Shown here: positions 1 through 5,627 of the stretch, one piece after another
Numbering within the stretch: the stretch's first letter is position 1
How the letters are laid out: every line of letters starts with the position of its first letter
Assembly: GCA_018058245.1 (NCBI GenBank)
Contig: JAGPCC010000008.1
Coordinates: forward strand, 1-37,263
DNA from: Verrucomicrobiales bacterium
Lineage (GTDB): Bacteria; Verrucomicrobiota; Verrucomicrobiia; Verrucomicrobiales; DEV007
Direction: 5' to 3'
Length of the DNA: 37,263 bases
Program-made: the position numbers and the translations under genes
The notes under the pieces: model-generated
What the model was told of the DNA's origin: nothing
What the model saw: the letters and a program-made list of their open reading frames with translations, nothing else
Databases searched by the model: none

Positions 1-105
1 AAAGCAGTCAACCACAAGCATTGCAGTTCGATTCTTTGGTAAAAAGAGAATCAGCAACCAGAATGGTCCAGGGGAATAGGAGAGAAATGTGAAGAGTGAC
101 TCCAT
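1..105 (-). CDS. cassette 6: partial membrane protein, possibly ABA4-like
   Basis: The frame is open from an ATG at 105 to the window edge, so only the first 35 residues are seen and the C-terminus is missing. The start lies a few bases after the end of the degenerate attC at 111-235, the same geometry as the other cassette genes. The peptide has one hydrophobic stretch (residues 13-22, PGPFWLLILF) followed by the basic turn PKNR. This layout recalls the first helix of ABA4-like (DUF4281) membrane proteins, but 35 residues are too few to be sure. It is the last cassette of the array that is visible. Confidence 0.5.
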   Translation of the reverse strand, partial: MESLFTFLSYSPGPFWLLILFLPKNRTAMLVVDCF

Positions 106-110
106 ATTTT

Positions 111-235
111 GGCACGTTCAAGGACACAGGACCCCTGACCGGGAGCGAGGCTTCGACTGCGTGTTAAGGTTGGAATGGTCATGAGAAAATTGAACTCGCG
201 GCGGGTCAGGGGTTCTGTGCTCCGACTTGTTCGCT
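111..235 (-). repeat. attC-like site 5 (degenerate), between cassettes 5 and 6
   Basis: An imperfect palindrome about 125 bases long. On the minus strand it opens with the core AGCGAAC (235-229). The arms ACAGAACCCCTGACC and GGTCAGGGGTCCTGT pair almost perfectly, around a large loop. The closing core should read GTTCGCT but is instead around GAACGTGCC, so this end is altered and recombination may be impaired. Its position at the 3' end of the 148-residue gene and just before the next ATG supports an attC origin. Confidence 0.55.
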
Positions 236-652
236 GTTGGTTGTTCGAGAGAGCCCCATCCTGTATTCGCAATGTCCGTTCTCGGAGTTGACGAAAAATG
301 TCCACCATGAATCTTCATTCAGATAGGCGTGCGGCCAATAGTCCCGCTCCATGAAACGCACGGAATCAGTCCCTGACACTTCCGAAGCGTTCATTCTCCG
401 TAGGTGACCTATGAACTCTTTGGCGTGGTCGGGTGCGAAGGAGAACTCTCCTTCCGACACGTTAATGTCCAAATCGTTCTCGGTCGTAATATCGTAGCTG
501 GATTGCGGTATGATGCTGGGGAGCCACCCTCGCTGAAAGAGCTTGTCGGCTTCGGCGTCTGCTCTCGTCTTGTATCGGCTTTTGACGGTATCACCACACC
601 CACAGACAAATAGGGCTGCGATAACAAGAAATCCGATGTGGGTCACGGTCAT
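206..652 (-). CDS. cassette 5: small putative lipoprotein
   Basis: This 148-residue protein is of unknown function. It starts with a hydrophobic segment (residues 5-19) ending in a VCGC lipobox-like motif, so Cys19 is a plausible lipid-modified residue and the protein would be exported. The body contains RADAEADKLFQRGWLP followed by an acidic, aromatic-rich C-terminal half, recalling small lipoproteins annotated as YbbD-head-like; that resemblance is from memory and is weak. The ATG lies seven bases after the GTTCGCT core of attC 4, typical of a cassette gene, and the last ten residues are encoded inside attC 5. No promoter of its own is visible. Confidence 0.7.
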   Translation of the reverse strand: MTVTHIGFLVIAALFVCGCGDTVKSRYKTRADAEADKLFQRGWLPSIIPQSSYDITTENDLDINVSEGEFSFAPDHAKEFIGHLRRMNASEVSGTDSVRFMERDYWPHAYLNEDSWWTFFVNSENGHCEYRMGLSRTTNSEQVGAQNP

Positions 653-659
653 TTTCTTC

Positions 660-785
660 AGCGAACGATGAGCGCTGGCGGCCCGCTACCGGGAGCGCCA
701 CGCCGAAACAGGGTTAAGGGTTGGAGTTACGGTGATCATTCAACAAGGTTCGGGTAGCGGGTTGTCCAGCCGCGCCGTGTTCGGC
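660..785 (-). repeat. attC site 4, between cassettes 4 and 5
   Basis: A 126-base imperfect palindrome. On the minus strand it runs from core GCCGAAC (785-779) to core GTTCGCT (666-660). Inside the cores, GGCTGG-acaaCCCGCTACC pairs with GGTAGCGGGccgCCAGC, leaving unpaired bases in one arm as expected for the folded bottom strand recognised by an integron integrase. The sequence, including the loop, is closely similar to attC 1 at 2432-2558, so the two belong to one attC family. Confidence 0.85.
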
Positions 786-1256
786 GTTTCCGTTTTTCGA
801 TTCGATCAACCTTTTTGCAGCTGTGATTAAGGTCCGATGTTCCTCGATTGTCTTTTGTTGGTTCGGAATTTTTGGGATGAGAATAACCCCAACCACCGAT
901 TCAGTCACGTCTCCACTATCGTGAAATATCATTTTATTCTCCTCCGCCATAATCTCATTAAATCCGAAAGTTCTCTTCCCATTTGTTGCGTAAAACCAAC
1001 CGGAGCATGTGATGCTATTTTCCTGAATATTGTAAAAGATCGGAGTCTTTACTGATGCGAACTTATACCCGCTAAAACCTCCCTTCTCCCGGATTAGAAT
1101 AGCATTACCTTGTGCGACAATCACATCGCCGTCGGCGGTTTCAGTTTGCGTTATGCGGTCGGCCAATATTTTTGTTTTCTGATCAATAATTAGCTCCTCG
1201 GAGACTGCAACTTGAACTAAGGCGAGTAACGCAATAAATATTCCGATATGTTTCAT
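714..1256 (-). CDS. cassette 4: secreted protein of unknown function
   Basis: This 180-residue protein has a clear N-terminal signal peptide (MKHIGIFIALLALVQVAVSE). The ATG at 1256 is preferred over an upstream in-frame codon at 1286 because it begins the signal peptide and lies six bases after the GTTCGGC core of attC 3. Residues 30-70 (ILADRITQTETADGDVIVAQGNA, read in two pieces) faintly recall OstA/LptA-type beta repeats, but the match is too weak to name it. The C-terminal tail GAAGQPATR and the residues after it are encoded by attC 4 and probably say nothing about function. No homologue is recognised with confidence. Confidence 0.7.
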   Translation of the reverse strand: MKHIGIFIALLALVQVAVSEELIIDQKTKILADRITQTETADGDVIVAQGNAILIREKGGFSGYKFASVKTPIFYNIQENSITCSGWFYATNGKRTFGFNEIMAEENKMIFHDSGDVTESVVGVILIPKIPNQQKTIEEHRTLITAAKRLIESKNGNAEHGAAGQPATRTLLNDHRNSNP

Positions 1257-1262
1257 TTCAGT

Positions 1263-1358
1263 GCCGAACGTTAAATGTGGTGGCACGGCGGCGCAAGACT
1301 CACAGAGCGAAGCGAACGAGAGAGCTTATACGCCGTTGCCACCCACGACGTGTTCTGC
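1263..1358 (-). repeat. attC site 3, between cassettes 3 and 4
   Basis: A 96-base imperfect palindrome. On the minus strand it opens with GCAGAAC (1358-1352) and closes with GTTCGGC (1269-1263). The arms GGGTGGCAACGGCG and CGCCGTGCCACCACA pair with a few mismatches. The loop differs from those of attC 1 and attC 4, so this cassette has a different origin. The upstream gene stops five bases before the site. Confidence 0.8.
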
Positions 1359-1363
1359 GGTCT

Positions 1364-1681
1364 TCATTCCTTGGGTGTTGATTGCTCAAATGGGACGAGC
1401 CAATTAAAGGAAAGTTCTTCAGTGCCTGAATAGATCTCGACGAATTTGGTAGTGATTCGCACTCGCGGCGTCAGAGCGCTCACATCCGCCACATCGCCAA
1501 ACGGATCCACGCTCGGGAAATCCTGATTCGTCGCATTCTTGGGCAAAGATGGCACGTGGATACCGTGGGCCTTTTCGCGACTGCCGCACAAATTCATCAG
1601 GCTGGAAAACGTGTCCGACATCAGAATGGCGACGATGATCATCGGCAAAAAGGGAATGGGATATGGCATTCTTCCTCGCAT
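1364..1681 (-). CDS. cassette 3: small protein with N-terminal hydrophobic segment
   Basis: A 105-residue protein of unknown function. An N-terminal hydrophobic stretch (MPYPIPFLPMIIVAILMS) could be an export signal or membrane anchor. The rest is soluble in character and ends in FNWLVPFEQSTPKE. The ATG at 1681 is chosen because the frame upstream of it runs through attC 2; it lies 21 bases after the GTTCTGC core, a longer leader than the other cassettes have. The stop codon falls just before attC 3. An overlapping frame at 1419-1772 is also open but has no cassette-like start and is disregarded. Confidence 0.55.
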   Translation of the reverse strand: MRGRMPYPIPFLPMIIVAILMSDTFSSLMNLCGSREKAHGIHVPSLPKNATNQDFPSVDPFGDVADVSALTPRVRITTKFVEIYSGTEELSFNWLVPFEQSTPKE

Positions 1682-1702
1682 CGTTGGGTCTTTGATATTG
1701 TT

Positions 1703-1762
1703 GCAGAACGTCAAAGGCCATCGGACGGGCGGTAGCCCGTTCGATGCGCCGCCTTGTTCGGT
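1703..1762 (-). repeat. attC site 2 (60-base minimal type), between cassettes 2 and 3
   Basis: A compact 60-base palindrome. On the minus strand it opens with ACCGAAC (1762-1756) and closes with GTTCTGC (1709-1703). The inner arms GGCGCATCGAACGGGC and GCCCGTCCGATGGCC pair around the four-base loop TACC with one bulge. This is the short class of attC, unlike the 96-127 base sites around it. Confidence 0.85.
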
Positions 1763-2148
1763 TTGGTTCCAATGTGGCGAATGACTGAGCGTAGCAGAAT
1801 TAGCGCCGGAAGAATTCCCACAAGCCCGAACGATACGTTAATTAAAATCCAGGGAAAGGGAACTTCCAAAGCGCTGCCTACAATCAGCATGATTCCGTAT
1901 GCAGCTGAAGCAAGTGATAAAGGCACCACAAAGAGCCTAATCAGAAATGAAGTCCCAATCCCAAATACAGATAGTACTACGCCGAATGAAATCAGGGGTT
2001 TCCAGTCTTCAATACCATGTGTGCCGTTCGGAATAATTATTCCCAGCACACTGATCGCCACCCCAAGCGTCGCTCCGAGAACCCCAAACACGATGAAAAT
2101 CTCCTTCTCAGGAGACTTGCAAGTGAAGGGCTTGAGAGCGGCAATCAT
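1711..2148 (-). CDS. cassette 2, second gene: four-helix membrane protein
   Basis: A 145-residue protein with four evident hydrophobic helices, roughly at residues 17-40, 48-70, 74-94 and 98-120, so an inner-membrane protein of unknown function. Its ATG overlaps the stop of the preceding 92-residue gene (ATGA at 2145-2148), which suggests translational coupling. The C-terminal tail NKAAHRTGYRPSDGL is encoded by attC 2 and ends eight bases before its end. No family is recognised. Confidence 0.7.
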   Translation of the reverse strand: MIAALKPFTCKSPEKEIFIVFGVLGATLGVAISVLGIIIPNGTHGIEDWKPLISFGVVLSVFGIGTSFLIRLFVVPLSLASAAYGIMLIVGSALEVPFPWILINVSFGLVGILPALILLRSVIRHIGTKPNKAAHRTGYRPSDGL

Positions 2149-2423
2149 TTGCTAGACCGACCGTGGTTCGGTGATTCCGTTGCAGGTGAGGCGAGGAACT
2201 CGGGCTCGATCCAGACCGAATCGGCACAAGCGTCGGAGGAGTCAGTTCCATCATGAGCAATCCAAATTTCTATCATTCCGAGGTCATTTGTCGCTCGGGC
2301 CTGAAAGGAATTACCGACGGCAGATGAAATCAATTTATACGTCTCTGGAAAGTGCTCCCGGTCTCGGATAACCGAGTTTGGGACGGAGCGCAGAACGAAG
2401 GTCTCTGATTCAAAGCATCTCAT
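2145..2423 (-). CDS. cassette 2, first gene: small soluble protein
   Basis: A 92-residue protein without signal peptide or membrane segment; function unknown. The ATG lies eight bases after the GTTCGGT core of attC 1 (2438-2432), the standard cassette layout. The sequence reads as a folded small domain, for example FVLRSVPNSVIRDREHFPE and GMIEIWIAHDG. No attC separates it from the membrane-protein gene that follows; instead they overlap by four bases, so the two appear to be carried as one two-gene cassette. Confidence 0.65.
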   Translation of the reverse strand: MRCFESETFVLRSVPNSVIRDREHFPETYKLISSAVGNSFQARATNDLGMIEIWIAHDGTDSSDACADSVWIEPEFLASPATESPNHGRSSK

Positions 2424-2431
2424 GGTTTTTC

Positions 2432-2558
2432 ACCGAACGTCGAGCGCTGGCGACCCGCTACCGGGGGCGCCACGCCGCAACGGGGCTAGGGGTTGAAGTT
2501 ACCGGGATCATTTCGGCTCAGAGCGAGTAGCGGGTTGTCCAGCCGCGTTTTGTTCGGT
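2432..2558 (-). repeat. attC site 1, between cassettes 1 and 2
   Basis: A 127-base palindrome. On the minus strand it opens with ACCGAAC (2558-2552) and closes with GTTCGGT (2438-2432), so the outer cores are fully complementary. The inner arms GGCTGGacaaCCCGCTAC and GTAGCGGGtcgCCAGC pair with extra unpaired bases. It is near-identical in plan and sequence to attC 4. Confidence 0.9.
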
Positions 2559-2930
2559 TTGGTTGTCTTTAGAATGGACCTCTGGCGGGCCCAACTTCAT
2601 CAGCTCATAGACGGCGTCAATCCGTTGATGGATGGAGGCGATTACTCCTTGAATGACAAATAGGAGAAGTGCGAATATAAAAGGCAAATAATCTTCCAAG
2701 CTTGCCCGGAAGGCGAAGAGCACCCAAAAAACAGCAATTGGGAAAAGAGTCAGTCCCAGCTTTCCCAACCTGGTTCTGGTCCACATTGATTTAGAAGCAA
2801 TGTATTCCAATCGAGAGCGCTTCTTCAGATTGGTAAGAACCAACTGTGCAAAGGCATCTGGGTCATTAGGTAGGACTTTCAGTCGCGAATCGGCGTGACC
2901 TGAAAATTTGGTTTCCGAAGGGTCATTCAT
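2508..2930 (-). CDS. cassette 1: small membrane protein
   Basis: A 140-residue protein with two hydrophobic helices (about residues 57-75 and 80-100) flanked by charged ends, so probably an inner-membrane protein with both termini in the cytoplasm. Function unknown. The ATG lies eight bases after a lone GTTCGGT core at 2945-2939, and the C-terminal tail NAAGQPATRSEPK is encoded by attC 1; the same AAGQPATR tail ends the cassette 4 protein because both come from related attC sites. This is the first cassette of the array. Confidence 0.7.
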   Translation of the reverse strand: MNDPSETKFSGHADSRLKVLPNDPDAFAQLVLTNLKKRSRLEYIASKSMWTRTRLGKLGLTLFPIAVFWVLFAFRASLEDYLPFIFALLLFVIQGVIASIHQRIDAVYELMKLGPPEVHSKDNQTEQNAAGQPATRSEPK

Positions 2931-2938
2931 ATTTTTGA

Positions 2939-2945
2939 ACCGAAC
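2939..2945 (-). other. array-head core site (attI/cassette junction)
   Basis: A single GTTCGGT core on the minus strand with no palindromic partner on the far side, unlike the attC sites. In an integron this is what the attI-cassette 1 junction looks like. Possible -35 and -10 elements for a cassette promoter lie just upstream on the minus strand (TTGGTG near 2986 and TCATAC near 2963, 17 bases apart), but they are weak. No integrase gene follows. Confidence 0.5.
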
Positions 2946-3051
2946 AGTATTTATTCGTATGATCTCCCGCAGTCATATCCACCAAGAGACCCGAATCCCA
3001 AAATGCGGGAAAACCCCCGTCCTGACAAGGGAATTCGCGTGAAACGTGCGC

Positions 3052-3104
3052 ATATCAGGCAAAAGGGGACGGGGGGAATTCGGGCGAACGTTCCTGCCTG
3101 ATAT
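3052..3104. repeat. inverted repeat with 10-base perfect arms
   Basis: ATATCAGGCA at 3052-3061 is exactly complementary to TGCCTGATAT at 3095-3104, with a 33-base loop containing a G-run. It lies about 100 bases beyond the head of the cassette array. It could be a REP-type hairpin or a remnant of a mobile element end; no open reading frame of its own covers it. Confidence 0.6.
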
Positions 3105-3150
3105 CACGGCTTCCGGAGCCCGGTTTTGAGGAGTTGAGGAGGCAATTCAT

Positions 3151-3198
3151 CTCCCCATCTCCCCATCTCCCCATCTCCCCATCTCCCCATCTCCCCAT
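3151..3198. repeat. tandem repeat, six copies of CTCCCCAT
   Basis: Six exact head-to-tail copies of an 8-base unit followed by a partial copy. Because 8 is not a multiple of 3, all frames are open through it and produce a spurious Gly-Glu-Met-Trp-rich peptide on the minus strand. It is a simple-sequence repeat 50 bases before the start of the MmeI-like remnant. Confidence 0.9.
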
Positions 3199-3247
3199 CT
3201 CCATCCCCCGATTGACCTTTTCCCGGCGTTCCCGTAGTCTCCGCCCT

Positions 3248-3646
3248 ATGCCGCTTTCCTGGAACGAGATCAAACACCGCGCTACCAAATTCTCCCGCGA
3301 ATGGAAGGGAGAAGGCTCCGAGAAATCTGAGCGACAGACCTTTTGGAATGAATTCTTCGACGTCTTTGGCGTGCGCCGCCGCACCGTCGCCTCCTTCGAG
3401 GAGCCGGTGAAAAATCTCGGCGGAAACTGGAGCTTCATCGACCTCTTCTGGCCCGGCAAGCTCCTCGTCGAGCACAAGAGCGCCGGGCAGAACCTCGACA
3501 AAGCCCACGCCCAGGGCATGGGCTACATTCGCTTTGCCTTTTTTCCGGTGAAACAGACGGAAAGGGATCATTTGTCTGTCCCTGAAAGGGATCATTTGCC
3601 TGTCTCGGCGAACGGTGTCCTGTGGACTGTCGCACCGGTCGGATGA
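3248..3646 (+). pseudogene. MmeI-like type IIL restriction-modification enzyme, N-terminal remnant
   Basis: The first 93 or so residues (3248 to about 3527) match the N-terminal nuclease domain of MmeI-like single-chain restriction-methyltransferases: MPLSWNEIKHRATKFSREW, then FIDLFWPGKLLVEHKS, in which D65, E75 and K77 form a PD-(D/E)XK-type catalytic set. Intact family members are roughly 900 residues or more with a methyltransferase and target-recognition region; none of that is present. Similarity stops abruptly after KAHAQGMGYI, and the frame then runs through repeat sequence to a stop. It is therefore a truncated remnant of a lost restriction system, next to an intact type II system. 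Confidence 0.8.
3560..3604 (+). repeat. direct repeat, two 21-base copies
   Basis: GAAAGGGATCATTTGYCTGTC occurs at 3560-3580 and 3584-3604 with one base difference (T or C at the position written Y). It sits immediately after the point where the MmeI-like similarity ends, so it may mark the insertion or deletion that truncated that gene. Confidence 0.75.
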
Positions 3647-3651
3647 AACGT

Positions 3652-3717
3652 GAGGGACAAGAGTGTCCCTCCTCCTTGTTCTTCCGACGCCAAGGAGGGG
3701 CGACACTCCTGTCGCCC
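3652..3717. repeat. cluster of three perfect hairpins (REP-like)
   Basis: Three adjacent 8-base perfect inverted repeats: GAGGGACA-agag-TGTCCCTC (3652-3671), CCTCCTTG with CAAGGAGG (3671-3698), and GGGCGACA-ctcc-TGTCGCCC (3698-3717). The first and last have four-base loops and related arms. This tight alternating arrangement is typical of REP/BIME-type palindromic elements and not of a single rho-independent terminator. No gene lies here. Confidence 0.75.
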
Positions 3718-3779
3718 TCTCGTCCTGGAACGGATGGGAACCGCCCGGTGCAACCGAGCGAAGCGAATCGGAATGAAGG

Positions 3780-3834
3780 GGAGATAGACGGAGCGAATCG
3801 AAGCGCAGCGGAGATGGACGGAGCGAACTGAAGT
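3780..3834 (+). repeat. 30-base-period direct repeat
   Basis: GGAGATRGACGGAGCGAA followed by a diverged end is present at 3780 and again at 3810. The surrounding 3740-3840 stretch is full of GAGCGAA-type short repeats. The interval 3718-3957 holds no credible gene; besides this repeat it contains hairpins near 3872-3914 and 3919-3948. Confidence 0.6.
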
Positions 3835-3957
3835 CAACCGGAGTCAAACGACTGTCCGCATGACACCGCAAAGCGGCAAGGGAGGAACGACCGCAGTCTA
3901 CCCCGCTTGCCGGGTGGTGTGGGAGCGGGTTCGATCCCTGCTCCTACCTGATTTTCC

Positions 3958-4332
3958 TTATTTTTTGTTCACACGCTTCAGATACTCTAAATCATCGTGA
4001 ATCTCGCGTCCTGAACACTCGACATAATAGTTGTCTCCTAGAACACGTTTCAAATCTATGCCCAACGACATTTTATAGGCAGCAATCAAGGGATCATCCT
4101 GAGTCTCGTGTCGATTCCATGGTTCAGAAGATTCGAGCCACTCGGTCCAGTAATTGAATCGCTCAATCAGCCACGGAGGTAGGTCCAACATATCGTAATC
4201 CAAATTTGATCCCGTATATCTCTGGTTTGGCTCTTTGATGACCCATATCCCAGTGCTGCTCCAGTCCCAATCGATGCGGAGTAGCTCTTTATATTCTTCG
4301 ACGGGACGTTTTGATGTTCTCGGAGATGACAT
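3958..4332 (-). CDS. hypothetical protein downstream of the methyltransferase
   Basis: A 124-residue soluble, acidic and tryptophan-rich protein of unknown function (SSTGIWVIKEPN, LDLPPWLIERFNYWTEW). It starts 31 bases after the stop of the cytosine methyltransferase and on the same strand, so it could be co-transcribed with it. Alternatively it may be a stray cassette gene: GTTCGGA lies six bases before its ATG, which is the cassette start geometry, but the last base of the core deviates and no attC is visible at its 3' end. Base composition is lower in GC than the main chromosome, as for the restriction genes. Confidence 0.6.
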   Translation of the reverse strand: MSSPRTSKRPVEEYKELLRIDWDWSSTGIWVIKEPNQRYTGSNLDYDMLDLPPWLIERFNYWTEWLESSEPWNRHETQDDPLIAAYKMSLGIDLKRVLGDNYYVECSGREIHDDLEYLKRVNKK

Positions 4333-4363
4333 TTCCTATCCGAACAGTTTGGATCTGGAAGAA

Positions 4364-5536
4364 CTACGTTTGATATTCCAGAGAATCCTCACACAAAAGG
4401 GCATAGGGAGCGTCCTCTGGAAGTAATCTGTCTGCAACGAGAAGTGACTTTAGAATATGGGTGCCAACAGCGAAAGCTACCGGAGGGGGGACAGCATTCC
4501 CGATCTGGCTTCTTACGTCGCCGCGGTTTCCGTGGAATATGTGGCTGTCAGGAAATCCCTGGATCCGCGCTGCTTCACGCGGGGTAAGGGGGCGATCATG
4601 AAGCGGATGACCATAGCGGCCTCTCGTGAAACTATCGAAGCCGCCAGTAATTGTTGGGCAAAGACCGTCCCAAGACAATCTCCCGAAAACGTCTGGCCAA
4701 CCACCTTTTTGTGTGTCCACCCGCTGATGGCAAGGCAGTTGATGTTCACGGGGTATATCCTTCCAGCCACCGCCTTGGGGAACGTACGAAAATCTCATCA
4801 CATTCATCGCTGTCACGCGTGCCTGTTGATGATTTGCAAATTTTCGATGGCTTGTGTAGTCATCTGGAGGTTCAGGCAGACCCTTAAGTACATCTCCAAC
4901 GGTCACTTTTCTCTTCACGATTCCAGTTGGGAACGAGAACGCTCCGAGAACATCCCTTCTCCTCCCTACCACTAGAAAGCGTTGCCTTGACTGAGCTAGT
5001 CCGAAATTAGAGGAATCGACGAAACAAGATGAAATTTCATAATCTCCAAGATCGTCGTGCATTGCACGGATGTATTCCTTTCCCCTTTTTTGCCCAAAAA
5101 TCGCGACGTTCTCAAAAAAGAAGAACCTTGGTTTCAGCTCGCGAACGATTCTTATATAGTCTTTTACGAGGTCGTTTCTGGTGTCGCCGAGATGCGCGCC
5201 GCGCTTTTGCTTTGAAAAACCCTGACACGGTGGCCCACCGGCGAAAAGATCAAGCTCTCGAGTTTCAAGACCAGCGCGAGTCAAGAGGTCCTGACCGGTT
5301 ACGTCGCGGGCATTTGCAACGAAAGCGTGTCCGCCAAGATTCTTATTGTGAGTATCAACTGAGGGTGAATCGATATCAAACGCACAGGAGATTTCGAAAC
5401 CAGCCCTTGATAGACCCAGTGACATTCCACCTGGGCCACAAAAACCCTCAATAAGACGGTAGGGCGAATCTTTGATCGGAATCCGCTCTTCGATTTTATT
5501 CCTAAGTGAAAGGAACTCCGGGGTGAATGAAGACAT
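4364..5536 (-). CDS. DNA (cytosine-5-)-methyltransferase of a type II R-M system
   Basis: A 390-residue C5-cytosine methyltransferase that would protect host DNA from the endonuclease encoded at 5873-6751. Motifs in order: FCGPGG (SAM binding, 32-37), GGPPCQGFS with catalytic Cys104, FENV (141-144), QSRQR (182-186), a target-recognition region around 205-315, then TPREAARIQGFPD and IGNAVPPPVA. All key residues are present and length is normal, so it should be active; the target sequence cannot be read off. The start at 5536 is preferred over an in-frame ATG at 5554 because AAGG lies eight bases upstream and a TTGACA -35 lies at 5571-5566. It is divergent from the controller gene. Confidence 0.93.
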   Translation of the reverse strand: MSSFTPEFLSLRNKIEERIPIKDSPYRLIEGFCGPGGMSLGLSRAGFEISCAFDIDSPSVDTHNKNLGGHAFVANARDVTGQDLLTRAGLETRELDLFAGGPPCQGFSKQKRGAHLGDTRNDLVKDYIRIVRELKPRFFFFENVAIFGQKRGKEYIRAMHDDLGDYEISSCFVDSSNFGLAQSRQRFLVVGRRRDVLGAFSFPTGIVKRKVTVGDVLKGLPEPPDDYTSHRKFANHQQARVTAMNVMRFSYVPQGGGWKDIPREHQLPCHQRVDTQKGGWPDVFGRLSWDGLCPTITGGFDSFTRGRYGHPLHDRPLTPREAARIQGFPDSHIFHGNRGDVRSQIGNAVPPPVAFAVGTHILKSLLVADRLLPEDAPYALLCEDSLEYQT

Positions 5537-5561
5537 TTGGAAACCTTGTAACATCGAGTTT

Positions 5562-5575
5562 ACGCTGTCAAGCGT
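5562..5575. promoter_or_regulatory. palindrome overlapping the methyltransferase -35 element
   Basis: ACGCT-gtca-AGCGT is a perfect 5-base inverted repeat. On the minus strand the consensus -35 hexamer TTGACA (5571-5566) sits inside it. A protein bound here would block methyltransferase transcription. Which protein binds, the controller or another, is inference. Confidence 0.45.
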
Positions 5576-5580
5576 TTAAG

Positions 5581-5590
5581 GACTATAGTC
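5581..5590. promoter_or_regulatory. controller-protein box (C-box-like palindrome)
   Basis: GACTATAGTC is a perfect 10-base palindrome midway between the divergent methyltransferase and controller genes. Known restriction-modification controller operators are built on GACT...AGTC half-sites. It ends 37 bases before the controller start. A possible -10 (TATTAA, 5616-5621) lies about six bases before the GTG, so the controller message may be leaderless, as is common for such genes. A second full box is not obvious. Confidence 0.55.
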
Positions 5591-5627
5591 CCCAAGAATT
5601 TATTTCTTTGTGGTGTATTAAAGGCAC

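Noticed and set aside
1419..1772. 117-codon minus-strand frame overlapping cassette 3
   Set aside because: It begins beyond attC 2 and crosses it entirely, has no cassette-type start, and is rich in Arg and His as expected for an off-frame reading.
2150..2175. ACCGAC...GTTCGGT as a possible additional attC between the two genes of cassette 2
   Set aside because: The palindrome is only about 17 bases, lacks inner arms and lies inside the 92-residue reading frame.
3151..3198. CRISPR-like repeat array or coding repeat (Gly-Glu-Met-Trp peptide)
   Set aside because: The 8-base units are directly adjacent without spacers and all frames are open; it is a simple tandem repeat.
3919..3949. tRNA-like 3' end: GCGGG-TTCGATC-CCTGC resembles a T-arm followed by an acceptor strand
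   Set aside because: The stem extends to about 11 pairs into what would be the acceptor strand, and no D-arm, anticodon arm or matching 5' acceptor is present upstream; it is a simple hairpin, or at most a tRNA-end relic.
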